A stretch of 64,000 bases of DNA. Origin: Epiperipatus broadwayi. Taxonomy: Eukaryota; Onychophora; Udeonychophora; Euonychophora; Peripatidae. Shown piece by piece: positions 1 to 18,500 of this stretch; position 1 is the stretch's first letter, and every line of letters starts with the position of its first letter. The stretch spans positions 1-64,000 of the forward strand of contig JAQFVV010001014.1 in NCBI GenBank assembly GCA_028023455.1, in the 5' to 3' direction. The position numbers and the translations under genes were made by a program. The notes beneath the pieces were generated by a model that saw only the letters and a program-made list of their open reading frames with translations, made no database searches and was not told the origin of the DNA.

Positions 1-374
1 ATATAGTCCTTTTGTTTCTTTTAAAATAAAGTTAAAAATAAGTTCTCTTCCAAAAAATATTAAAAATGAGCAATTTAAAGTAAAATGATTCATATAAGAA
101 AAGAATCTTTTGAAAAAAAGGAAAAAATTGCTATAAAATGAAAGAAAAAGATCATTAAATTCTATGACTGACGTTATGTAAATAAATGATATTTATAAAA
201 TATCTAGTTACTATTAAATAAGTTAAGAGATTTGTTTTTATTTAAAAATTATATTTTGTAACATAAAAACTCTCAACAGGAAACTGTTGTAACGGGGTTT
301 GATTTCACCAAAAAGTAAATAGGATGATTTTTTTTTTCACTTTGACATAAAATCAATCAAAAATCTTAAACAAC
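1..374. other. AT-rich flank upstream of LINE copy 1
   Basis: No gene is visible. The last 100 bases, from about 275, contain a slightly less AT-rich stretch that leads into the first ATG of LINE copy 1. It may be that element's 5' UTR, but the true 5' end of the element cannot be fixed from one copy. Confidence 0.4.
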
Positions 375-1921
375 ATGGCATCAGGTCAGAAAGGCGGAGA
401 AAAAGGGTGCAACAACTCTAATGGCAATAGAAAGATTTCTACCACTAGCACAGAAACTTATGCGAAGGTTGCAGAAATAAAATGAGCAGACTAGAGGCAC
501 TTGAAATAACTTTGGTACGTTTCATAGGCTGCTAGATTTAGAAAACAGAATCAGGCCAACATAAATAATTTACATCTAATGGAAAATAATAATGAAAGCC
601 CTTCCCCCCACCCCAGCAATATGGAGTCAGAATGAGTTACAGGAAATTAATGTTAATTTCAATAGTACAATCCCTAAAAAACTTTTTGCAACATTTAAAA
701 TTTTTTTTTCTTCTAAATCAATAGTAATAGCTGTCACAGATAACAACCTATCTCTATACAAATTCCCCAGAGAGTTCTTATATGAAGAGTTGACGAAAAA
801 AGCTATGTGGGATACGATTTCTAGTATTGGAGAACATCCCAACTCACGTTCCATTGCTATTCAATTCTTCGATGAACACCAACGGTCAAGATTCCAAAAT
901 CAAGTTAAAACAATAGGTAACTATGTGAATGTATATATAGATCAAAACCTACTAAATTATTGTACTGGAATAATAAAAAATGCCTATTTTGGTTACAATA
1001 TAAGGACTTTCAGAAACTAATGAATCCATCTGGGAAAGCTATATATATTAAACAAATGTATTTATCAGACACTCCCTATCCCAGTTTTCAGCAACAATTT
1101 TCAATTTAAAATAAAAGCTAGAAAACAATATAAACCTGGAAGATATCCTGACCCAGATAGTGGACCAAGATGCCATACTCACCATCTATATAAAAGGGTT
1201 AAGGCCCAAATGCTTTGCTTGTGGAGAGCATGGGCACCTAGCAATTAGCTGCAACACTAAAAAAAATCACGAAAACCAACCTAACATAGAAGATCAACAA
1301 AGCCAAGATCAAGATGCTATTAATCAAACAAAGAAGGTGGACAACAAGGAAGATAACAATAATCAAAAATTATCAACACATACACAAATCAATAACAAAA
1401 GAGCTGAACATACATCAAAAGCAGCTAATGTTTCAGACAGTTCAATTAAGATTCAAATCCCAGCCAAAAAAAAGTAATAAAGCAAAAGACTTGGGAGGAC
1501 ACATCAGAAACAACTGCCCCAAATGTAATTCAATAAAAACATTGATAAGAGAAAATCATTGAAAGACCAAGAAATCTCATTAAACAGTAATATTGAAAAT
1601 ATATCTATATCAACACAGACAACAAGAGCAAAAAATAAAACTGCAACAGAGATCATGCTAGCCATCACCCCAAAATTGCCACAAATTTTTCAAGCCAATA
1701 TAGACCAGAGAAGAAAGCCAGGCCGCCCGCCAAAAAGAAATAGAGGACCCCAAAAAGCAAAAACACTAGAATGCAGCCAAAATTACACTGGCTACACATC
1801 TGAAACAACGGAACCAACAGATGAAGAATTCAAGGCACAATATGAAGATGCATGGGAACAGCCATCAATAGCAAGTCTGAATTCTGAGAGAGAACATATA
1901 AACAGGTTTAATGAAAATTAA
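375..1921 (+). pseudogene. LINE copy 1 ORF1 (nucleic-acid-binding, broken)
   Basis: ORF1 of such LINEs encodes an RNA-binding protein that packages the element transcript. Here it is broken into pieces: 375-485 (ends at TGA), 592-1020 (142 codons), 1160-1477 and 1559-1921. A CCHC knuckle (CFACGEHGHLAISC, about 1215-1255) sits in the third piece. The fourth piece has the basic motif KPGRPPKR (about 1714-1737), which resembles an AT-hook. The last codons overlap the ORF2 start: ATGAAAATTAA at 1911-1921 holds both the ORF2 ATG and the ORF1 stop. LINE copy 2 has the same order of zinc knuckle then GRP motif, which supports one ancestral ORF1. At least three disabling changes are present. ORF1 identity comes from position and motifs, not from a family match. 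Confidence 0.7.
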
Positions 1922-4900
1922 GATTGCAGCAATCAATGTTAGAGGTTTAAATTCGACCTCAAAAATTAACAAACTAAGATACTGGATCAAAGATAATCGA
2001 CCACACATAATGGGTTTGCTTGAGACAAAAATTTATGCTGGATCTCAGACTGACCCTGCTAAACATTGTTTGGAGAGGGATTCTGTGCATGCTCAAGGGA
2101 TTCTTTCTCTCCCTCATCTGGAACTGGTCTCCTAATCGCCAGAAATTCACCTTTCCTAACATTTAAAATTTTTCATATAGATATCAAGTTGTTGATTGCA
2201 ACTTTCAGTCATAAAAGTATAACAATTAATATAGTTTTTGTCTACATGACCTTCCAAAACAACAAGATAGACACCATAATTGCAAACATAAATGTAAGGC
2301 TAGCTACCATAGCAAATCCATCTGTAGTAATTGGAGATTTCAATACAACATACCAAGACTTCACACAATGTTGGCTTCATAAAATAGCCACACCATTAAT
2401 AAGTGGCCAAGGATTTTTATCACATGATGCCATCTCTTTTCACAATGGTCACTTCTCTTCACTAATTGATCTTAGTTTTTATTTCCCAATACTCCACTAC
2501 CTAATTACAATCAAATTAACTCCTGCAGCCTTCTCAGATCATTCAGCACAAATAATTACAATCAATTGTGATCAAATCCAAACATCAACACATCCACTCA
2601 CAAGAACAATATGAGTTCTACTCCCTATAGCAACCAAGGAATTCATTTTCTCTGAGACATATATAATGCTAAATAAAATTAAAGATATGAACCTTGACCC
2701 AGTACAACAATATTTTGCATTTATTGGTATACTGCCATTTAACATCAACCATTTAGCCATGATGCAACCTCCACCATCAAAACTTCTATCTATAGAAGAC
2801 CAGTTACATCAACAGATAATCAGGATCAACCCATCACACTACACACAACAGTACATATTTAAACTTACGCATGCATACAATAATGCTTGTGATGCTCTTA
2901 AAAGCTATTTAAAAATAAAAAAAAGTAAAACATGCCTTCTCAAACCTCAAACTTGGACCAGAGATTACATAAGGTGGGCACTTGGAAACAAGTCAAATAT
3001 GAAGGTACCAATGGCAATAGAGGCAAATAATGCAACATATGCCAGCCAAAATATGATTATGCCCATCTTTGAATTTTTCAAAAAAAAGTTACAAACACAA
3101 GAATCACCTACAATAATGCATGATATGTTTGGCCCTCCTGAGACTGAAACCCCATTTTCTACAGATCTTTTCATGGCTAAACACAATAATATTCCAGATA
3201 CTTGTCACCCAGGAAGTCCCAGAATCCCACTATTTATATTAAAATATCTAAGCAAATTTACAGTAAAATATTTAAGTTGTTTAGCTAACTATTTGTCACA
3301 GCAAATCATGACCATTGAGGGGGTCTATACACTTGCCATAGTACCATATAATAAAAAGAAAACAATTATTTCACTAACTACAGACATTAGACCAATATCT
3401 ATGGGACCATTGCCTATAAAGAACATCGAAAAAATCATTAAAGATGAAATTGAACCATACATATTGCCACTCATTTCTGAAGCACAGTATGCAAAGAAAG
3501 GCTCTTCAACAATGGAGGAAGCCTTGTTATTTAAAGCAATTCTAACAACAGTCAGACAGTGAAAAAAATATGCTCCCATAGTGGTACAGCTTGATATCGA
3601 GGCTGCCTTTGATTCGGTAAGCATATCTACACTCTTAAAAATGCTTGAAAACACTCAAATCCCTAGAACACACTTATACCTAATAGCTAACCTACTTTTA
3701 AATAGAGAGATTCATGTAACACTAAATGGAAAAAACTCCCCATCATTCACCCCAACTCAGTAAATATCCCAAGGGTCCCCTCTCAGCTCATTGCTGTTTA
3801 TATTATACATTAATCCCCTCATTAATAGCATGCAGCAGACTTTTGGAGGAATTGAGATACCTGGCACAGCACAGCAAACTGCATGCTTTGCATACATGGA
3901 TGATGTCACTGTCTTCCTGACATCCAAAAAACAAATACCACAACTGCAAAAGATACTGCAAGAATATTCACAGAAATACAAATTAAAGTTTAATCCAGAA
4001 AAAACTACAGCTTGGACACTATTCACTGGAAAGCAATGTGCATCAAACTACAACTCAAATCCAACCCTTTCCTTGGGTTCCCATTTCATATGGGAATCAT
4101 GGGAATGAGATGTTATATTCAAAATAAGCTGAATGAAGTAGCTGAAAGAATAGTTGATTCTTTATCCAAAGCATATATGTCACTATATGCAAAAGTACAG
4201 TTAATTAATCAGCTTATTACAACAAAAATAGTTTATTATGTGCCAGTTGTTTCTTTCTCCAAAGCATTTATAGCAAAAATTATAACCATATATAATAAGC
4301 TACTCTGGTCTAAAAAAACTGTAGCGATCTCATCTAAAAAACTTAACAAACCCCTTACCAAAAATGGTCTTGGCTTGCATAGAATTAACATCTTCCAATT
4401 ACAAAAGCTGAGAAACCTTATAGTCACCATGATTGCAAAATTCCCTAGACTTAATCACTTGGTCAAGATCACTCCAACAGATAGGCCACCTCCAAAAAGA
4501 TTATTTTTTGCTACCATTATCTATCAATACATAATCCGGATCAGTTTCTAAATAAATATTCATACTGGGAAATGTATGATTTAGTCAACATCTCAAAATG
4601 ATGTGAACACTTTCCCTCCTAAGTTAGAAATTAACAACAAAAAATTGCTCAAGGAATTTAAAAAAAGGGTGCTTGAGCCCAAATATTTTGACTTTATAAT
4701 CAAAATAAATTTAGTTGTGATGCCAACAACACATTTTCTATATCACAAGAAGCTATACTTATCCATTGATCCCTTCTGTGGACTGTGTCACCAAGCAGAG
4801 GAGACACTACACCACCTTATATATCAGTGTTTGGCTCTAAACCAAACAAGACAGATTATGTGTATTGCATACAAAAAACCTGGTATCACGATCAATCAAA

Positions 4901-5126
4901 TACTCAGTGCTTTCCGGGAGAGATCAATACCCAGCATTAGAGTGGCCACATTCTTCATATGCATTCTGGTGCACCAGATGCACTTTCTTGATTGGAAAAA
5001 ATACTAGACACCACCCATCTACATTTAAAAACATTAGCATGCATTCAAAATAGAGACAGGCTAATTACATGTCCACTTTTATATGCAGCAACTTGGTCTC
5101 TGTTAAAACAGTCATCAATGTTGTAA
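1911..5126 (+). pseudogene. LINE copy 1 ORF2: APE endonuclease + reverse transcriptase (broken)
   Basis: ORF2 of LINEs nicks target DNA and reverse transcribes the element RNA onto it. The endonuclease starts at the ATG at 1911 with INVRGLNS and GLLETK, then GDFNT (about 2332), SLIDLSF and SDHSAQ, so all main catalytic blocks are recognisable. A frameshift near 2070-2130 separates the first block from the rest. The RT spans about 2666-4108: RPISMG, then LDIEAAFDSV (motif A, about 3590), then AYMDDV (motif C, about 3891). A TGA at 3560-3562 and frameshifts near 3763-3791 and 4100 break it. The C-terminal finger CGLCHQAEETLHHLIYQC lies around 4777-4830. Another frameshift falls near 4960; the conserved tail then reads on to a TAA at 5124-5126, and copy 2 ends in the same way. 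Confidence 0.85.
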
Positions 5127-5589
5127 GTATATCACACACTCAGTTAAACCAATATCAGAGAAATTCACAAACTTTTTATCAATGTAATTAAAAAAGGAGA
5201 GACATTAAAATGAACTATAGTGACATATGGAAGAATCAATGAACAATCAATTAAAATTGGACCATACACAATAATAGTGGTTTATAATTAGAAGAAATTG
5301 CACACTAGCATAAAGATGAAGAACTGTGTTCTTGATTAGATCTATATGATTAGAAGAAAGTCAAAAAATTGCACACTTACATAAAGAAGATGGAATATAT
5401 TTTCATTTGAAATAGAACTCCTACAACTAAATGTACCAATTAATAATGGACAATGTTTTTTTTCAGTTGAAATATCCATTTCTGGAGCAACTTGATAAAT
5501 GTAATAATGCTAAATAATTCAATGTAACACAAGGTAAAACATGCAAACAATGTAAGGTTTCTTTGAGTTAATAAAGTGCCTTTTGAAAC

Positions 5590-6292
<703 letters not shown>

Positions 6293-6321
6293 ACAATAAA
6301 TGACCTCAATAAATTAATGTA

Positions 6322-7197
6322 ACCATTTGGCACTGTTGTTGCCTTTCAACCTATATATTTAAAAGGAACTCCGATACTGATCTGTGGTAACAGTTATCAT
6401 TTTAAAGTTAAATTAAATCAAAACATAAATCCAAATGATATTCCCATTCTTATAACCGACCATGAAGCATCATTACTCTTAATAATTCATGGACTTAAAC
6501 CGCAATGTTTTCATTGCAAACAACAAGGGCATATTATAATACATGCCCAAAACTTAAATGTAAACATTGTGATATGAGAGCAATCTCAAGTCATCAATGT
6601 GGAAATGCACCAGTAAATAATACAGAATTCACTCCTCAACCGGCAAGTGAATCAACTACAATATGCTATCAAAATCCAATTAATGATGTAACAGATGGTC
6701 TAAACATCACCAGAGAACAATCAGTAAATGAAGAAAGTGAATCAATTTTACCCGAAAATCAATCACTGAATGACGAGGATAAATCAGTATTACAAAAAAA
6801 TAGTTTATCTCAACAAGAAATATTAAAAAGTGATTGTCAAAATCACAAACAATCCAAAACACTCCTTAACAAAACTTCTCAAGATGTGATGGACTATCTA
6901 GTGCCTTGCCTGCCACCTACAGACACGAAAATAAATGTCACTGCCAACCGAAAACCAGGCAGGCCACAAAGCAAATGAAGCAGAAAAAATGCGGCAGTGC
7001 CTATTGATCTCAGTGAAGATGATATGCCTCAGACATTAGATCATAAAAAAATAAGAAAATCAAATATGAGTTCAATGGATACCGAGTTTGAATACACTTC
7101 AGATGAGGACCTTAGCACCAATAAAAAAGTAAATGTGCAAAAATTGTCACAGGAGAGAGGATGTAGAACCTCCAGACATAAAAATTCTTTGTCATAA
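6322..7197 (+). pseudogene. LINE copy 2 ORF1 (truncated, broken)
   Basis: The 5' part reads toward a zinc knuckle (GLKPQCFHCKQQGH, about 6496-6537). A frameshift then splits it from a second Cys/His cluster (CPKLKCKHCDM, about 6544-6576). The long frame at 6505-6978 ends with KPGRPQSK, the counterpart of the AT-hook-like motif in copy 1. A TGA at 6976-6978 separates it from an acidic/basic tail at 6997-7197. The second Cys cluster is better preserved here than in copy 1. The role is inferred as RNA/DNA binding by the ORF1 protein of a LINE. Confidence 0.65.
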
Positions 7198-7280
7198 TTT
7201 GTACAAGTTATTTAAACCATATAAAATTACAATCTATCGACTGCAACAGGTGTATTCTGTTTTTATTGAGTGAAAGTGTA

Positions 7281-8029
7281 ATGAAAATAAAAATAGTGTC
7301 ATTAAACATCTGTGGATTAAACTCACGGAAAAAACTATCAATTAGTAAAATGGCTTAAAATTATACAGCCTCATTTGCTAGGGGTACTTGAAACAAAAAT
7401 TTATAATAAATCTCAGATTAATCCATCTAACTATCTTAATAATCAAGGATACTCAGCATTCTCCCAAGCATCATTCTCACCCTCAGCAGGAACAGAAGTA
7501 GTAGTAGTAATAAAAACCTGCCCCTTCTATTCATTCAAAATAATATATATAGATGCACACATATTAATTAATACATTATATGATAAAACAGTTACATTGA
7601 ATGTAGCATTTGTCTATTTACCTCCAAATCATACAGCAATAAATAAAGTCATTCAAATTATAAATTCCAAAATAGCATCCTCATCACATCCATTAATTTT
7701 ACTTGGTGATTTCAACATGTCTTACAATGGGTTTATCACAAAATGGTTGCATTTACTAGCCATACCACTCATGAGTGGGGAAGGCTATCTCCCACAGAAT
7801 TCAGTAACATTTAATAATGGCAGGTTTTCATTATTAATTGACCTGGTCTTCTACTCACCAGTGTTACATCACATGATCAGCCTAACAATAAAAAAACTCA
7901 TCATTATCATATCATTCTGCAATTATTGTTTCACTAAAGAATGATTTTATACACAGATCAATAACATCTATTGGAAACACAATAAGAGTGCTCTTTCCAT
8001 GTCGAACCCCAGAATATTTATTCTCAGAA

Positions 8030-8061
<32 letters not shown>

Positions 8062-10519
8062 TCAAACTTCAAGACATTGAAATGATCCAGTGCAAACATG
8101 GATTTCCTTTGTCAATATTATTTCATATACAATTGATGCCATAACAAAGGCTACCCCAGCCCCCTCAAGGCTTCTAGCTCTTGTAGATGAAACACACAAA
8201 AGAATCACAAACAGTACTACAAATAAACAAGGTTGCTCAAATGTGATTGCTCTGAAGAAACTTTATCAATTAGTTTCTGAAGTACTTAGAAAATGCCTGG
8301 CAATTAAAAAAAGAAAACTCTTTTTGACACAGACACACACATGGTCCAGACACTATATTCACTGGGCACTGGGACAAAAGCCATCAACTCGCATAGTGAC
8401 AGAAATTAAAATACAAGAAGATACAATTTCTGGTTACAACATGTTGCTACCTCTGTACACACATTTCAAATCCAAACTTCAAGAGAAGAAAAAATTCAAT
8501 CCTGCACCATTTTTTCTCAGTGAGCCAGAAGAAGATACAGTATTTATTCCCAAAGACTTTATTCAAAAATTAGCATCAACACCAAACTACAGTCACCCAG
8601 GAATGCATGGCATACCTTGCTTTGTATTCAAGCAATTAGAAAAATTTACTGCACAGTATCTATGTAATCTAGCAAACTTTCTAACAAAAAAAAGTCCATC
8701 TTATACATGGATTATACCCTATTTTACTAGTACCATTTATCAAAACACATGGAAAAATAACTATACTAAACAATCTAAGGCCCATATCAATGAGCCCTCT
8801 GGGTATCAAACTGCTGGAGTCAATCATTAAAGACAAAATAGAACCCTATATTATACCTACATTATCTAAAATGCAGTTTGCTAAGAAAGGTTCATCTATA
8901 ATGCAAGCAGCCTATCTATTCAAAACAATTATTGATTCTGTCAGAAATAATAAAAAATATAGTCCAGTCGTATTCCAACTGGATATAAAATCAGCATTTG
9001 ATATGGTTCCAGTTGAACTTCTTGTTGAAGAATTAGCAGACACAACAATACCAAGATCCTTAATATATTTAATCACCAATCTTCTATTAAGTAGAGAAAT
9101 ACATATTACACTTAATGGTAAGAATTCCTCCTCTTTTTTACCTTACTGTTCAATTCCACAAGGTTCACCACTAAGTGCTCTTTTTTTTACTTTCTATATC
9201 AATCCCTTACTCAATATGATAGGAAAGAATTATCAGGCATATACGTACCTGGTCTGAAAGCAAACATATCCTGTATTGCCTACATGGATGATGTCTTGAT
9301 TTTTTTAACTTCTAAAAAACAGATCCCAACTCTATTGAAAATTCTTAATTCATACACTAACAAATGCAAGCTGGAGTTTAACATGGATAAATCTTCTGCG
9401 TGATCAATATATACAGGACAATTTCACACACAACATTTTAAAGAAAAATCCAGCTCTTTTGTGGGATTCCCCTTCTATTTGAGCAACCTAGAAATGCGTC
9501 AACAAATACAAGACAAAATAAAATAGAAAACAATTGATTCACTTTCAAAATCTTACCTTTCATTGTATTCAAAAGTATCCCTGTTTACTCTATTAATTAT
9601 GACTCGAATCACATACTATTCTCCAATAATGCTATACACTAAATCTTTTACTAATAAAATAAACTCATTATGTGGAAAGTTGCTGTGGGGAAAAAAGATT
9701 GTTTCAGTTTCACTAAAACGTATTCAAGCTCCTCTAATACAAAATGGTTTAGGATTACATTCAATACATATTTTTAACATTCAAAAGACATTAAATCTTA
9801 TTTCTGCATGTTCTTATTTATTTTTATACATGAAAGTGTTCTTCAAGATTACCCCAAAAGATAAACCACCACCAGCCAGTGGATATTGGAAAACCTTGCT
9901 TACACTAATTCTTAACATTCCAAACATTACTTATTCACCACCTCAAGATAAGTTTAAATATTGGGATGTATACCAGATAACTTGCTCTCCCGTAAATGAT
10001 AAAAGACCAATTTTAAACATTAACAATAGACAACTAACCCGAAAATTTAAATTCTGGTCATTAGAACCCAAATATTATGATTTTCTACTCAAATTAAATC
10101 TTGAAGCACTGCCAACATTACACTTTTGTAGATATAGAAGGCATTACATAAATACAGAAGACATATGCTGGTTATGTCATAGAGAGACTGAGACACAAGA
10201 ACATTTTCTTTTTACCTGCCCTGCATTTGATAATATTCACTCATCCATCACATCATTGTGCAAACAAAGAAATTGTGACATTCAAAAACTTTTACAATCA
10301 TTTGTTAAGGGTAGCTACCCGCATATTCGAGCTAGTACTTTTATATTACTTACACTATGGTGCACAAGATGCTCCTTCATGTACAACAATGATCCACGTA
10401 GACATCCAAACACATTCTGGAACAAGATGGAACAGCTCCGCTTAAGGGATGAAAAAATTGTATCCCAAAAGATGTACACAGCCACCTGGTCTATATTACA
10501 ACAGCACTCAAAATTATAG
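7281..10519 (+). pseudogene. LINE copy 2 ORF2: APE endonuclease + reverse transcriptase (broken)
   Basis: The ATG at 7281 begins a short reading frame similar to the start of copy 1 ORF2; it stops within about 20 codons and the frame changes. The endonuclease continues at 7375-7944 with GVLETK, GDFNMS (about 7710) and LIDLVF. The RT follows at 8090-9257: SPLGIKLLESIIKDKIEP, then QLDIKSAFDMV (motif A) and IPQGSPLSALFF (motif B, intact). Motif C AYMDDV (about 9277) is in another frame after a TGA at 9255-9257. The C-terminal half is one open frame of 318 codons (9563-10519), with the finger CWLCHRETETQEHFLFTC and the tail TATWSILQQ. The 3' half is therefore better preserved than the 5' half. 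Confidence 0.85.
8031..8057. repeat. (TA)n microsatellite inside LINE copy 2
   Basis: This short pure TA run interrupts the linker between endonuclease and RT of LINE copy 2. Confidence 0.9.
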
Positions 10520-10775
10520 ATGGAAAAAAGACTAATTAAAAACAGAACTAACAGCCTTACCATTGCACAAAACTAATTGGATGTGTATATATATATACTT
10601 TTTTAAAAAAATGTAAACTCAAATTTGTAAACCACATGCATATCCTTTGTCTTTGTTGCCCCCCTCCTAAATTACAATTTTCAATTATTTATACTAACTT
10701 CAATTCATCTGCATGTGGTAAAATAGTTATAAATGTAACCTTTTTCTTGTTATATTCAATAAAGTTCTTTTAAAA

Positions 10776-15433
<4,658 letters not shown>

Positions 15434-15540
15434 CATTCAAGCATTGGTGGTCCAGAGGTCAGTGACAGCTGCTTTACAAACAGTTGTCCTGGGTTAGTGG
15501 GTTTGCTTCCTGGCTGATGCTATGACACATGAAAAAAAAA
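15434..15540 (+). mobile_element. tRNA-derived SINE, copy 1, with target-site duplication
   Basis: The 5' part folds as a tRNA-like head. GCATTGG at 15441 can pair with CTGATGC at 15514-15520 using wobbles. An A-box-like stretch (GGTCCAGAGGTCAGTG) and a B-box-like stretch (GGGTTTGCTTCC) lie between. The 3' end is an A-run. It is flanked by a direct repeat AATAATTTCATGT at 15421-15433 and 15541-15553, a clear target-site duplication that marks LINE-driven insertion. The related copy at 61081 keeps better box sequences. The unit is only about 107 bp, so it has little or no body beyond the tRNA-like part. Confidence 0.85.
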
Positions 15541-15553
15541 AATAATTTCATGT

Positions 15554-18500
15554 TTTATTATTATTCAAATTTTATTCAAACTTTATGAATTATAGCATTT
15601 AATTTTTTTACAAATATAATATCACACCTTATCCATTTATCTTAATTCTAATCCTATTCATTTTTAAGGTTATAATTCTATCATGCATTAAATAGCAGCC
15701 AAAATACATAACTCTCAAATTAATCATTTTATTACTCTTTAAAACCTCATGAGACAAAGTAGAAAATACTACCATGTTATATTAAAGTTTTAACTTTATT
15801 CAAACTTAGTGTGTTATAATATTTCCCCTCTTTTTGCAAATAAAATATTTTTATCATTCTTTTTAAGCTGAATTTTTTTTTATAATACTGTATTTGGTCT
15901 TTCACTTTCATATATTCATTACATTTAATCTGATTAAATTATGATTTTCCACTTGTATGTTTTTCTAATCTATGTGCACTATTAATCACATCCTTATCAT
16001 TTTACTTTTATTAAATTTTTATATATCTTCAACTCATTTTGGTGCTATTACATATATTATGTCTTATGATCTTTTTTAAAACAAGTACATGACAAAAGCA
16101 TATAGAGTTAGCACTCTTTATTTGAAAAGAGCAAAGTATACTTTATTTAATTTTAAGTATTTAATTCTCTTTTTTTTTTTAAATTAATTTTGTAGAATGT
16201 GAAATCATGAGTTTGAGATATATTTTAAGTCAATTTTATAATTCAAAATTTTACTTATAAAACTTTAGCACTTGAAATGTCCACATTTAGATACTAGCTT
16301 ACATCCTGTGGTGTAAACTTGAACTGTTTATTTGTAGCTAACTTATGATAAATCAGAAATTATCTAGAATTTTCACCTTTTGAGCAATAATTTAATTGGT
16401 AATTAGACAAGTCATACTTCTCACTTAAATTTTAAGTATAGTGTATATTAAAATATAATTAGTGTATAAATAGATCACATTTTTAAAAAATAAAGAATAA
16501 ATATTTTTCAAAAATATTACGAAATTAACCACTTCCTTTATTTTGCAGTAAGATCTTATATAAATGGAATTTATGCACTCTACTTTGAATACTTTTTTAT
16601 TTTTATTATTTTTAATTTATTAATTTTATTTTTTACATTTTCAGGGTACTATTTATATGGTTACATATTTTATTTTGTTCATTATATCATAGCTCTGAAG
16701 AAGAGCAGATCAGTTGAAACATAAGATTGTGTATGCATATATGTACAGTAAAAGGTATTTTTGCTAAAAAGTGTTCCGAGTGGATAAATTGCATTTATAA
16801 TAAATATTTTTATTTAACTAACTTAAAATGTTTAATCATTATGACATAATTTTAGAATTTTATCAATTTTTATGCTTATATTCTCTAACTTTAAAAACAT
16901 TAAAGACAGAATAAATACAATTGATTTACAGTTAAATCATTATAACTCCAACAATATAATAGAAAAAAACTCAGCTATTTGTAACCTTGATGAAACAATT
17001 ACCGAATGTATGCAACTTAAAAAAGTTGAAGATCATAAATGCCTCATGGATATCAGAATGTTCACAGGAACCATACGAAATATCTCTGTATGGCATCATA
17101 ACTTAAATTTTCAACAGACATTTATAAATATTTTTATTACATTTTCTGAATTTATTTATTTTTAGATTTTTCATCAACTCTATAACTGAAATTAATAACT
17201 TTTTTTCTTATTTCAATCTTTATTATTGATTAAATAATTTAATTTTATTATTGATTAAGCAATTTATCTAATTTTGTTTTTGCTCTTGATCAGTAAAATT
17301 GATTAGAGTTAAGAAAAAATAATCAATTTTTGATAGAGAAGTATTAAAAATAATATTTAGTATAATAGTACAATCAAGTTGACTTGAAAAATTATATATT
17401 ATCATATTCCAAAACAAACAAAAAAAATATGCCATAATTAGAATGGCAATTTTCCTACTATTTGCCATATGGCTGATGAGAAATCAGCTGGTTTAGACAT
17501 GATGGCTCACAGCCCTGAACAGTGTATAGACAAGTCATAGTCAGTATGAAAAATAGAGATTGCCTCCTAGTGGCCAGAGCATCTCTATGTAGACACCTGA
17601 GTGCAAATATTGCCTCTAGACAATGATCCCCTTGCTCAAAAGATCCTAGCCAAGTTATAAATGTATAATCAATGATGAATGTACATTAATTTTGTTGTAA
17701 ATTGTATTTGTTTTCCTCAATAAAAAAAAAACTATACTCTTTATATCTTGCAACTTGTAAAATCATCAACCAAAGCCATGAATGCAAAGAATTACTAAGT
17801 TATAAATCAAAGTGTCTTTCTGATTGATAATGAGTTTTTATATGATCATCTAATGATTATAAAATATTGAGAATTGCAAAACAAACTGTCAATAATAAAT
17901 GAAATATCACTGTATTTTGAAATATTTGAAATAAAGATGAAAAGACTATTAATTTTAAAAATATACCCTTTGTAATAAAGGTACAAATTGTGTTATCAGA
18001 AGCATAGTTGATGTAAGATTCAACAATAAATAATTTTAAAAAACACTAAAAAGAATAATAGTAATAGAAAGTATCAAAATTAATTATTTGACTTCATTTG
18101 GAAGTGATGTCAAATGCAAATCATTCAAGTTTATGATGCAACAATATCCCATTCTATTTAAGAGATATATGATCTTTATATAAATATATTGAATGCTTGA
18201 GAATAGACAAAATAATATTCTAAAACTATCACAAGAGATTTGAATATAAGTACTGCAAAATATTTGAAGAAATATAAATGCAGCGAATGAATACATTTAG
18301 ATTTAGAGATAGAAATAAAAGAGAATATAGATTTGTGGAATTTACAAAAAAAAAAGTAAAGTTAAACTTTTTTAATTTAAAAACACACCCAAAAAAAGAA
18401 AATTATTATGTAAGCATGCAAATAAAATCACAGTTATTTGCACTTCATTTTGACCAACACAATTTATCCTATTCAATGACTATAATATGCTTAATAGAAT

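Larger units (their letters stand above)
375..5589 (+). mobile_element. Non-LTR retrotransposon (L1/Tx1-like), copy 1, decayed
   Basis: This is a two-ORF LINE. ORF1 carries a CCHC zinc knuckle and an AT-hook-like basic motif. ORF2 carries an apurinic-type endonuclease, a reverse transcriptase with YMDD, and a C-terminal Cys/His finger. The 3' UTR (5127-5589) has an AATAAAG signal just before the end. The element stops at TTTTGAAAC and then runs directly into (ATC)4 and further trinucleotide repeats instead of poly(A). Several stops and frameshifts make it inactive. The domain order and the C-terminal zinc finger point to the L1/Tx1 group; the exact clade would need a tree. The 5' boundary given is the first plausible ATG, not a proven end. 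Confidence 0.85.
6293..10775 (+). mobile_element. Non-LTR retrotransposon (L1/Tx1-like), copy 2, 5'-truncated
   Basis: This is a second LINE of the same family with clear protein similarity to copy 1, but it is a different subfamily: shared motifs are interspersed with many substitutions. It starts directly after the (TAC)n tract, inside ORF1, so it is 5'-truncated. The 3' UTR ends in AATAAAG followed by TTCTTTTAAAA, then (GAT)n and (AAT)n. That terminal layout is the same as in copy 1. An (AT)n expansion at 8031-8057 interrupts the RT region. Stops and frameshifts make it inactive. Confidence 0.85.

Noticed and set aside
16690-16725. CTGAAGA...GAAAC string as a further hammerhead
   Set aside because: The core box is not CTGATGA and the sequence between it and GAAA cannot form stem II.
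16872-17165. 97-codon frame as a host exon
   Set aside because: There is no recognisable motif, no convincing splice sites, and the composition is that of the surrounding AT-rich DNA.
17468-17490. CTGATGA followed by GAAA as a hammerhead
   Set aside because: GAAA follows directly with no room for stem II; the site is only a small GCTGAT/ATCAGC hairpin.
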